From contig CANRQE010000014.1 in the NCBI GenBank assembly GCA_947632705.1, forward strand, positions 1 to 48,485: 48,485 nucleotides of DNA, written 5' to 3'. How positions within the stretch are numbered: the first letter of the stretch is position 1; each line of letters begins with the position of its first letter. Position numbers and translations under genes: made by a program. Origin of the DNA: an uncultured Coprococcus sp. GTDB taxonomy: Bacteria > Bacillota > Clostridia > Lachnospirales > Lachnospiraceae. A model generated the notes under the pieces. That model was not told where the DNA came from and searched no databases. It was given only the letters and a program-made list of their open reading frames with translations. Shown here piece after piece: positions 27,501-34,278 of the stretch.

Positions 27501-29084
27501 CCGCATCATGATATTTATTCGATTGAAGATCTGGCGCAGCTGATCTATGACTGCAAGAATGCAAACAGAGATGCCAGAATTTCCGTGAAGTTGGTTTCCG
27601 AGGCCGGTGTCGGTACGATTGCGGCCGGTGTTGCAAAGGCCGGCGCACAGGTCATTTTGATTTCCGGCTATGACGGGGGAACCGGCGCTGCCCCGAATAC
27701 TTCCATTCATTATGCAGGACTTCCATGGGAACTGGGACTCGCCGAGACCCATCAGACTCTGATCATGAATGATCTTCGTAATAAGGTTATTCTGGAAACC
27801 GACGGGAAGCTGATGACAGGAAGGGATGTGGCGATTGCCGCCATGCTTGGGGCAGAAGAGTTCGGCTTTGCTACAGCGCCTCTTGTAACGATGGGATGCG
27901 TCATGATGCGTGTATGTAATCTGGACACCTGTCCGGTTGGTGTGGCAACCCAGAATCCGGAGCTTCGGAAGCGGTTTAAGGGTAAGCCGGAATATGTTAA
28001 GAATTTTATGCTGTTTATTGCAGAAGAGCTGCGGGAATATATGGCAAAGCTTGGAATCCGCACCGTAGATGAGCTGGTCGGACGTTCCGATCTGCTTTAC
28101 AGTGGCGACAAAGCGGATGAAAGAAATGTGGATCTGTCCAGAATTATTGATAATCCTTATATAAACGTACCGCAGAACCAGGTAAAATATTCCGAGAAAC
28201 ATCCGTTTGACTTCCATCTGGAGGAGACGGTTGATATGCGGATTCTTATGAAGAAGCTGGGTCCTGCTTTAGAGAAGAAGCAGAGAAAGAGCATAGAAAT
28301 AGATGTCGGCAATACAGATCGTTCCGTCGGAACAATCTTTGGTTCCGAGATTACGAAGCGATACGGGGAAACTCTGGAAGATGATACATATCTGGTAAAA
28401 TGTAACGGTGCAGGAGGACAGAGCTTCGGAGCTTTTGTTCCAAAGGGACTGACACTGGAACTGGTGGGTGACAGTAATGACTATTTTGGAAAAGGTCTTT
28501 CCGGCGGTAAGCTGATCGTCTATCCGCCGAGAGCCGTAAGGTATAAGCATGAAGAGAATATTATCATAGGAAATGTGGCCTTATATGGAGCGACCAGCGG
28601 ACGTGCGTTTATTAACGGTGTTGCGGGTGAGCGGTTTGCCGTACGCAATTCCGGTGCAATTGCAGTTGTTGAGGGCGTCGGGGATCATGGATGTGAATAT
28701 ATGACCGGAGGCAAAGTGGTCATCCTCGGACGTACGGGTAAGAATTTTGCCGCAGGTATGAGCGGCGGAATTGCATATGTACTGGATATGGAGAATGATC
28801 TGTATAAGCGGCTGAATAAACAGATGATCACAGTCGAATCCTTAACGGATAAATATGAGATTGGCGAATTGAAACAGCTGATTATGGACCATGTAAACTA
28901 TACGAACTCTGATATCGGAAAACGAATATTGGATCAGTTTACAGAATACCTTCCGAAGTTTAAGAAGATTATTCCTACCGATTATAAGAAGATGATGAAT
29001 ACCATCGTTGCATTGGAGGAAAAGGGTCTTAACAGTGAGCAGGCAGCAATTGAAGCATTTTATATGGTGAGAGGAGGAAGATAA
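24540..29084 (+). CDS. gltB: Glutamate synthase large subunit
   Basis: Transfers the glutamine amide to 2-oxoglutarate to make two glutamates. The 1514-residue protein has an Ntn glutaminase domain whose nucleophile is C22 (HDNCGIGAV), so a 21-residue propeptide should be removed. Then follow the central domain, the FMN-binding synthase domain (KSNSGEGGE, GQGAKPGEGG-like AQGAKPGEGGHLPGG, SGYDGGTGAAP), the 3Fe-4S cluster in CVMMRVCNLDTC, and a C-terminal beta-helix with GATSGRAFINGVAGERFAVR. AAGGAAAGGA lies 9 bases before the ATG. gltD follows after 1 base. Confidence 0.96.
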   Translation: MEENRNLSNAGLYDESFEHDNCGIGAVVNIKGIRTHETVNNALKIVENLEHRAGKDAEGKTGDGVGILLQISHKFFKKAVKELGYDLGAERDYGIGMFFFPQQELARKQAMKMFEVIVEKEGLEFLCWRNVPTTPDILGKKARDVMPYIMQAFIKRPDSVKAGLDFDRKLYFVRRIFEESNDNTYVPSLSSKTIVYKGMFLVGELRRFYNDLQDPDYESAIGLVHSRFSTNTTPSWLRAHPYRYLCHNGEINTIRGNEDKMIAREETMESTIMQDEMYKVTPVLDPNGSDSARLDNCLEFLLLNGIPLPLAVMITIPEPWENDRFMSQDKKDFYQYYATMMEPWDGPASILFTDGDVMGAVLDRNGLRPSRYYITDDDYLILSSEVGVLPVDPAKIVCKDRLRPGRMLLVDTVNGRLISDDEIKEKYATAKPYGEWLDSNLVKLADLKIPNIRVEEYTNEERAKLQKAFGYTYEDYKNTIYPMAEKGSEVINAMGTDTPLAVLSKSHKPLFNYFKQLFAQVTNPPIDAIREEIVTSTSVYLGKDGNILEEKPENCHVLKINNPILTNTDILKIKNMKVEGFKVGILPILYYKNTSLEKALDRLFIEADKLYRDGVNILILTDRGVDENHVAIPSLLAVSAMQKHLVKTKKRTAVAMILESADPRNVHHFATLLGYGACAVNPYLAIETIRQMVDSHLLNKDFNAAVDDYNNAIVHGIVKIASKMGVSTIQSYMGSQIFECVGLSKEVIDKYFTNTVSRVGGSGLAEIEKTVDDLHSSAFDPLGLDTNLALQSIGAHKFRSGKEEHLYNPKTIHLLQQSTRRGDYQMFKQYSAAINDEEKLFHLRGLMEFRYADKPLPLEEIEPASSIVKRFKTGAMSYGSISQEAHECMAIAMNELGGKSNSGEGGEAEERYTVGKDGRNRCSAIKQVASGRFGVTSRYLVSAKEIQIKMAQGAKPGEGGHLPGGKVYPWIAKTRLSTPGVSLISPPPHHDIYSIEDLAQLIYDCKNANRDARISVKLVSEAGVGTIAAGVAKAGAQVILISGYDGGTGAAPNTSIHYAGLPWELGLAETHQTLIMNDLRNKVILETDGKLMTGRDVAIAAMLGAEEFGFATAPLVTMGCVMMRVCNLDTCPVGVATQNPELRKRFKGKPEYVKNFMLFIAEELREYMAKLGIRTVDELVGRSDLLYSGDKADERNVDLSRIIDNPYINVPQNQVKYSEKHPFDFHLEETVDMRILMKKLGPALEKKQRKSIEIDVGNTDRSVGTIFGSEITKRYGETLEDDTYLVKCNGAGGQSFGAFVPKGLTLELVGDSNDYFGKGLSGGKLIVYPPRAVRYKHEENIIIGNVALYGATSGRAFINGVAGERFAVRNSGAIAVVEGVGDHGCEYMTGGKVVILGRTGKNFAAGMSGGIAYVLDMENDLYKRLNKQMITVESLTDKYEIGELKQLIMDHVNYTNSDIGKRILDQFTEYLPKFKKIIPTDYKKMMNTIVALEEKGLNSEQAAIEAFYMVRGGR

Positions 29085-29085
29085 T

Positions 29086-30648
29086 ATGGGAAAGCCGACG
29101 GGATTTTTAGAGTATGAGAGAAAAACAAGTAAAGAAGTTCCTCCAAAGGAAAGAATCCGGAATTTCCGGGAATTTCATACGCCTTTAAGCAAAGAAGAGC
29201 AGAAACTTCAGGCAGCGAGATGCATGGACTGCGGAGTACCGTTCTGTCAGTCAGGTATGATGATCGGCGGTATGGCGTCCGGATGTCCTTTGAACAATCT
29301 GATTCCGGAATGGAACGATATGCTGTATAGCGATAATTGGGAGCAGGCATACAAACGATTAAGCAAGACCAATAATTTTCCTGAATTTACCAGTCGCGTC
29401 TGTCCGGCGTTATGTGAAAAAGCATGTACCTGTAACTTGAACGGGGATCCGGTTTCAGCCAGAGAAAACGAGATGGCGATCATTGAGAATGCCTATGCCA
29501 AAGGATATGTCAATGACCGGCCGCCAAAGGGAAGGACGGATAAAAAGGTGGCGGTTATCGGTTCCGGGCCATCGGGACTGGCTGTTGCCGACCAGTTGAA
29601 TCTGAGAGGCCATGAAGTGACGGTTTATGAGAGAAGTGACAGACCGGGCGGTCTGCTGATGTATGGCATTCCGAATATGAAGCTTGAAAAGCATGTGATT
29701 GAAAGAACAATCTCATATATGAAAAAGCGTGGGATTACTTTTGTTACCAATACAGAAGTAGGAACCGGAAAGCCTGCGGAGCTTAAAACCTGTGCAAAGG
29801 GTGATCAGATGGAAGCCTATCTGAAAAATCCGGATCTGCAGTATCTGAAGGCTGAGGAGCTGTTAAAAGAATACGATGCCGTGGTTCTGGCATGCGGAGC
29901 AGCCAATCCGCGGGATATCAAAGCAGAGGGCAGGGATGCAAGGGGAATTTATTTTGCTGTGGATTTCTTGAAAACTACGACCAAAAGCCTTGTAAATTCG
30001 GACTTCAGTGATAAGCAGTATGTAAACTGTAAAGGAAAGCGTGTGCTGGTAATCGGAGGCGGGGATACGGGAAATGACTGTGTCGGTACTGCCGTCAGGG
30101 AAGGCGCCGTGGATGTTGTACAGCTTGAAATGATGCCAAAGCTTCCGGATGAAAGAGCCGAAAATAATCCATGGCCGGAATGGCCGAGGATCTGTAAAAC
30201 AGATTATGGCCAGCAGGAAGCAATTGCCGTATATGGACATGATCCGCGAATATATGAAACAACGGTCAAGGAGTTTTTAAAGGATAAGGACGGAAATGTC
30301 AAAGCAGCCAGATGCGTGAAGCTGGACTGGAAAAAGGACGAGAAAACCGGACGTATGAACATGAAGGAAATTCCGGACAGCGAATATTTGGTAGACTGTG
30401 ATGTAGTACTGATTGCTGCGGGATTTCTGGGCTGCCAGAGCTATGTAGCAGAAAGCTTTGGTGTAGAACTGAATGAAAGGACCAATGTAAAGACGGCATG
30501 TCCGTCTTCCTATGCGACCAATGTACCGAATGTGTTTGTGGCAGGAGACATGCACAGAGGGCAGTCTTTGGTTGTATGGGCAATCCGGGAAGGAAGAGAA
30601 GCCGCTATGGCTGTAGATGCCATGCTGATTGGATATACCAATCTGTAA
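29086..30648 (+). CDS. gltD: Glutamate synthase small subunit
   Basis: FAD subunit that passes electrons from NAD(P)H to GltB. The N-terminal cysteine-rich part (ARCMDCGVPFCQ, SGCPLNN, RVCPALCEKACTC) binds two [4Fe-4S] clusters. VAVIGSGPSGLAVADQL is the FAD dinucleotide loop and VLVIGGGDTGNDCVG the NADPH loop; NVFVAGDMHRGQSLVVWAI is the C-terminal FAD motif. The 520 residues are about 30 longer than usual, the extra residues lying between the two nucleotide domains (roughly residues 225-260). Starts 1 base after gltB. Confidence 0.96.
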   Translation: MGKPTGFLEYERKTSKEVPPKERIRNFREFHTPLSKEEQKLQAARCMDCGVPFCQSGMMIGGMASGCPLNNLIPEWNDMLYSDNWEQAYKRLSKTNNFPEFTSRVCPALCEKACTCNLNGDPVSARENEMAIIENAYAKGYVNDRPPKGRTDKKVAVIGSGPSGLAVADQLNLRGHEVTVYERSDRPGGLLMYGIPNMKLEKHVIERTISYMKKRGITFVTNTEVGTGKPAELKTCAKGDQMEAYLKNPDLQYLKAEELLKEYDAVVLACGAANPRDIKAEGRDARGIYFAVDFLKTTTKSLVNSDFSDKQYVNCKGKRVLVIGGGDTGNDCVGTAVREGAVDVVQLEMMPKLPDERAENNPWPEWPRICKTDYGQQEAIAVYGHDPRIYETTVKEFLKDKDGNVKAARCVKLDWKKDEKTGRMNMKEIPDSEYLVDCDVVLIAAGFLGCQSYVAESFGVELNERTNVKTACPSSYATNVPNVFVAGDMHRGQSLVVWAIREGREAAMAVDAMLIGYTNL

Positions 30649-30715
30649 GGGCAGAATCGGCAGTATCGTACACAGATTTGCTGTCTGTGCAGATTGGATT
30701 CCGGAAGTATGCTGA

Positions 30716-30750
30716 TATAAGAAAATCCGCCATTGGCGGATTTTCTTATA
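30716..30750. terminator. Perfect palindrome terminator after gltD
   Basis: A 35-base palindrome, 17 bases each side of one central T: TATAAGAAAATCCGCCA (30716-30732) and its complement up to 30750. The GC core with TTTTCTTAT after it makes it a terminator on both strands. Confidence 0.8.
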
Positions 30751-30764
30751 TTAAAAATTTAAAT

Positions 30765-30802
30765 AAAAAATAAACCCCGTAAGGCTAAGGGGTTTATTTT
30801 TT
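30765..30802. terminator. Bidirectional terminator between gltD and the phosphofructokinase gene
   Basis: AAAAAATAAACCCC (30765-30778) and GGGGTTTATTTTTT (30789-30802) form a perfect 14-base stem with a 10-base loop and T tracts in both directions. It backs up the preceding hairpin and serves the convergent minus-strand operon. From 30803 to 30960 the gap is AT-rich with small hairpins (for example 30944-30959) and no gene. Confidence 0.85.
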
Positions 30803-30960
30803 AAAACAACAAAAGAAAAATTATGAAATTAACAACTGTCTATATAGTAAACGATAAATATGAACAGAGTATGTACATAAAAGTAACGATTTGAAAAGTT
30901 TTTTCAACAAAAGAGTAAAAAATGTGAACATTTTTAAAAGATAAAAGATGCAAATCTTTG

Positions 30961-32190
30961 TCAGATCAGATGGTCTACCGGAAGATATAAAGGCAGTCCG
31001 TCCCGATATTGCAGAGAGATTTCTCCAATGATCAGAGGACGCAGATATGCTTCCATATCCTGTGTGACATCGTTTTTGCTTTTGCTGATCCATGCGGACG
31101 GAATGGTTTTCGCTTTATTTGCGATTTTTGCCACATCCGTCGGTTCAATGATCCATTGATAAGGATCGTTGGAGACACGATTGATAGAAGCCATAATGCC
31201 GGTCATACCGGAAGCCGCATATTTTACCGCAGCCTGTCCTAAGGCAAAGGATTCATTGATATCTGTTCTGGAAGCAATATGAGCGGCACACCGTTGGAGA
31301 ATGTTCAATTCAATGGAACGCACCTTGACATCAATATTGGCTTTAATCAGATATTCCAGTGCCTTTCCGGTACCGCTTAATTTGGCGTGTCCGAATTTGT
31401 CTGAAGCAGCAGTAGCGGAGCTGATATAATTACCGTCTTTATCATGGATACCCTCTGATACAGCAATGATGACCGTTCGGTTTTTCTTCATCTGCGCACG
31501 GATATCTTCTATAAAGCGGGTTTCATCAAAATCAACCTCCGGCAGATAAATCAGGTGCGGTGCGCGGCTGTAATTGTTTCTTGCAAGACAGCTTGCAGCT
31601 GTCAGCCAGCCGGCATCCCGTCCCATAATTTCTACAATCACAATGCTCGGGATATTATATATATATGAATCATGAGCAATCTCAAGCATGGTTGAAGCGA
31701 CGTATTTGGCGGCTGAACCGAAACCGGGAGTATGATCTGTCTCCATCAGATCATTGTCTATTGTTTTCGGAATGCCGATGATCTTTACGTCTGAATGAAT
31801 GCTTTTTGCATATTCATTTAACTTGTGGACGGTATCCATGGAGTCGTTTCCGCCGATATAGAAAAAAGCGGCAATATTGTACTCATCAAATCGTCTGAAA
31901 ATTGTCTGGTACGGCGCAGCGTCTTCCGCAAAGTCCGGGAGCTTATACCGGCAGGAGCCCAGATACATGGCCGGACTTAATTCCAGAGTGTTGACCATTG
32001 GATACTGGGAAAGGGCCATCAGAGACAGATCCAGCAATTGATTATTCAATACCCCCTGTATGCCATGGATGGCACCATAGACCCGGGTGTAGCTCTGACT
32101 TTTTTTCACACCGTCTATTACCCCTGCAAGAGACGCATTAATTGCCACAGTCGGACCTCCTGACTGGGCTACGATACAATTTTCCTTCAT
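30961..32190 (-). CDS. Phosphofructokinase family, probably PPi-type, GGND variant
   Basis: Phosphorylates fructose-6-phosphate in glycolysis. The 409-residue protein shows an N-terminal AQSGGPT, the nucleotide/PPi loop GGND (113-116) and the catalytic PKTIDND (K142, D145). Asp at the fourth position of GGxx and Lys before TID are the marks of PPi-dependent enzymes, whereas ATP enzymes have Gly at both. Unusually the third position is Asn instead of Asp. Further motifs are PGFGSAAKY, MGRDAGWL and a C-terminal YxxG part. AGGAGG precedes the ATG. It is the last gene of a three-gene minus-strand set. Confidence 0.87.
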   Translation of the reverse strand: MKENCIVAQSGGPTVAINASLAGVIDGVKKSQSYTRVYGAIHGIQGVLNNQLLDLSLMALSQYPMVNTLELSPAMYLGSCRYKLPDFAEDAAPYQTIFRRFDEYNIAAFFYIGGNDSMDTVHKLNEYAKSIHSDVKIIGIPKTIDNDLMETDHTPGFGSAAKYVASTMLEIAHDSYIYNIPSIVIVEIMGRDAGWLTAASCLARNNYSRAPHLIYLPEVDFDETRFIEDIRAQMKKNRTVIIAVSEGIHDKDGNYISSATAASDKFGHAKLSGTGKALEYLIKANIDVKVRSIELNILQRCAAHIASRTDINESFALGQAAVKYAASGMTGIMASINRVSNDPYQWIIEPTDVAKIANKAKTIPSAWISKSKNDVTQDMEAYLRPLIIGEISLQYRDGLPLYLPVDHLI

Positions 32191-32199
32191 GGCTTCCTC

Positions 32200-33159
32200 C
32201 TAATTTGTGTTCTCTATTTTTTTCTCTGTAACAATTCCCTTTTCATATAAAATATCAGGAACATAGGATAGCTTGGATTTACGAAGACCCGGAAGCCCCA
32301 GATCCTCTTCTCGGTTTACATAAGTATATGACTGAAGCTCCCTTGATACAAACGCATGGTTGATCATAGGATAGGCCCCCTGAATCGTTTCATCTGCTTT
32401 TTCAAAATGCACATCGAAGGTATCCTTTGAGATAGGCTCACCTAACGTAAATGCAATCGGAAGTTCCTGTATTTTCAGAAGCCCTCCTGACATATTCATT
32501 TCCTGCATGTGAGTCAGTGCTATTTTGATGATACGATATTCGTATTCATATTCGGACGCAAGCTCCGGTGACAGTTCCTTATGACGATTCATCCATTCGG
32601 ATGCAACCATAAGACAGTCCGGAATGTTTTCAGCAGTAATTTTCTCATAAGTATAATCCGGATATGTTTTTAAAAAATGATTGATATGGTTGCGTTTGCC
32701 GTGCAGCTTTGTGCCGGAAAGTGTGGTCAGTTTTTTTACGGTATAAATATAATCAAAGGAATCTCTGGATGGAGTATATACATACATATCAGGATACCAC
32801 TGATCTATAATCTGATACAGCTCCGGTGTGATACAGTGCAGAACAACCGGCTGGTTTTGCGCTTTGAAATACCGGCATATTTTTTCGAATACGGCTTTTG
32901 CTTCCTGCAGGTACAGTGGATTCTTCAGATCGGCGCCATAATTTCTCTGTCTGCCGATCGGAAAAGTAAAAGAAGAAGGATGTCCTTCTTCTTCTGTAAT
33001 ATATACCAGCATCTCATCCACAATGCAGTATTTCACATGATAGCTCATTGACCAAAGAATTGCATTTCCTGCACAGAAGGCACAATCCCGGATGCTGTTA
33101 TTCTCAAAATATTGTTTTAGTATATCGAGATCTGTTATATCAGGCTTTTTGAGTTGCAT
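32200..33159 (-). CDS. DUF2156 domain protein (lysyl-phosphatidylglycerol synthase-like)
   Basis: A 319-residue soluble protein with the DUF2156 fold, two GNAT-like halves related to the catalytic part of MprF and to FemX-type aminoacyl transferases. The C-terminal signature YVNREEDLGLPGLRKSKLSY is clear, and KLHGKRNHINHFLK carries the conserved basic segment. No membrane helices are seen, so it is not a full MprF. AAGAAGG lies 7 bases before the ATG. Its substrate is unknown. It lies 9 bases upstream of the phosphofructokinase gene, with its stop codon in the ribosome site of that gene. Confidence 0.85.
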   Translation of the reverse strand: MQLKKPDITDLDILKQYFENNSIRDCAFCAGNAILWSMSYHVKYCIVDEMLVYITEEEGHPSSFTFPIGRQRNYGADLKNPLYLQEAKAVFEKICRYFKAQNQPVVLHCITPELYQIIDQWYPDMYVYTPSRDSFDYIYTVKKLTTLSGTKLHGKRNHINHFLKTYPDYTYEKITAENIPDCLMVASEWMNRHKELSPELASEYEYEYRIIKIALTHMQEMNMSGGLLKIQELPIAFTLGEPISKDTFDVHFEKADETIQGAYPMINHAFVSRELQSYTYVNREEDLGLPGLRKSKLSYVPDILYEKGIVTEKKIENTN

Positions 33160-33172
33160 ATTGTTATCCTTC

Positions 33173-33784
33173 TTATTCAGGGCTATATAATAAAATTGAT
33201 AAATCCTTTCGGCCGTAAGTCATAAGACCATCCACAATGGCGCCCTTGTCTTCTTCGGAAGCATGAATCTCAACAATCTCCAGAAGCTGTTCAACGTAGC
33301 CGGTCCATTTGTCATAGATTTTTTTCTGGGCACTTTCGGATACCGGCGGAAGATCCAGGGATGTGTGATCAATGGTTTCCTCATCGTCCTCTAATCCATC
33401 GGTTTTATAAATTAAAGAATCCGGAGTTAGTGCATCTCTTCCGTATGCAATGGTATAGAGCTCTTCGGTGCGGACCAGTCCGCAGTCATACATTTCCGTA
33501 ATCAGATCTCTGAGACACTCTTTCCAGTTGTCAAAATGGTGCTGATAACGGAGTCTGGATACCTCATCGGCATCCTGCATATCTTGTTTATTGAACCAGT
33601 AACCGGCGCCGGTGTCGATCTCCTCAGCCAGATGGTTTCGCTGTTCCCGTTTAGAGGCAGAGGTAATCCTGCGCCTTTTGCTGTCCATGCTTTTCTTTGC
33701 CAGTCTGATCGTGCAGACAAGCAGGAACAGAAAGATTAGAACAAGGATCACTGCAAATACTGCCTGTAACATAGCTCTGTCCAT
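33173..33784 (-). CDS. Unknown single-pass membrane protein
   Basis: A 203-residue protein that I do not recognise. Residues 7-28 (LQAVFAVILVLIFLFLLVCTI) form one membrane helix near the N-terminus, followed by a basic stretch (KKSMDSKRRR), so the rest is probably cytoplasmic. The soluble part is acidic, helical, and has YWFNKQDMQDADEVSRLRYQHH and a C-terminal MTYGRKDLSILL. The start has only a weak site (GCAGGT). It is the first gene of the minus-strand set with DUF2156 and phosphofructokinase. Confidence 0.75.
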   Translation of the reverse strand: MDRAMLQAVFAVILVLIFLFLLVCTIRLAKKSMDSKRRRITSASKREQRNHLAEEIDTGAGYWFNKQDMQDADEVSRLRYQHHFDNWKECLRDLITEMYDCGLVRTEELYTIAYGRDALTPDSLIYKTDGLEDDEETIDHTSLDLPPVSESAQKKIYDKWTGYVEQLLEIVEIHASEEDKGAIVDGLMTYGRKDLSILLYSPE

Positions 33785-33846
33785 AGTATATACCTGCTTT
33801 CATGTGTTTATGATTCTATACAGATTCAGTTTATAAGTGTTCATAT

Positions 33847-33876
33847 ATAATACCACAAAACAATCGTGTATTTCAA
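33847..33876 (-). promoter_or_regulatory. Promoter of the minus-strand three-gene set
   Basis: On the minus strand: TTGAAA (33876-33871), an 18-base spacer and TATTAT (33852-33847). It gives a leader of about 55 bases before the unknown membrane protein. Confidence 0.55.
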
Positions 33877-33942
33877 TATTTGGATAAAAAAAATAGAACT
33901 GCAGAAAAATGTAGGATTTTGCTAAGAAAACCGATATTTTTC

Positions 33943-33971
33943 TTGCATATAAACATATAATATTGTATAAT
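33943..33971 (+). promoter_or_regulatory. Promoter of the 6S-like RNA
   Basis: TTGCAT (33943-33948), a 17-base spacer and a perfect TATAAT (33966-33971). The predicted start near 33978-33980 falls at the foot of the RNA's closing stem. Confidence 0.85.
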
Positions 33972-33979
33972 CTAATTAC

Positions 33980-34147
33980 AATCTGAAATGTATTAAGATT
34001 CTTGTGATTTTGAACCTACATTTATTTTCAAGGGATTCCTAATTGCTGTTTTGATGTCGGGCCTCTATAAGTGGATGGCAGAGACTCAGCTGCGGTTGCC
34101 CACCTAGCTTTGCTAGGACTCAAAATACAGGAACGCATTTCAGAGTG
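33980..34147 (+). ncRNA. ssrS: 6S RNA (SsrS-like)
   Basis: An RNA of about 168 bases that should bind the sigma-A holoenzyme and lower transcription in stationary phase. The closing stem is built from TCTGAAATG (33982-33990) with CATTTCAGA (34136-34144), TTCTTG (33999-34004) with CAGGAA (34128-34133), and ATTTTGA (34007-34013) with TCAAAAT (34120-34126). An open middle follows, with a small hairpin CCTAGC/GCTAGG (34103-34117) on its 3' side as in Gram-positive 6S RNAs, and an inner GGGC...GCCC arm. It has its own promoter and terminator and no coding capacity. The identity rests on shape and my memory of related sequences. Confidence 0.75.
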
Positions 34148-34155
34148 TAAAAACG

Positions 34156-34197
34156 AAAGATAGAAAGCAGCATGTATGTGCTGCTTTTTATCTTTTT
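34156..34197 (+). terminator. Terminator of the 6S-like RNA
   Basis: AAAGATA (34156-34162) plus AAAGCAGCA (34164-34172) pair with TGCTGCTTT (34179-34187) and TATCTTT (34189-34195), a long stem with one bulged pair and T-rich end. Confidence 0.85.
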
Positions 34198-34278
34198 ATA
34201 CCGGAGTATGCAGGAGCATGTGCCAATGACAGACCTGCCTACTGAAGGACCCAGAAAATCAGGCAACAGGGGAGGATT

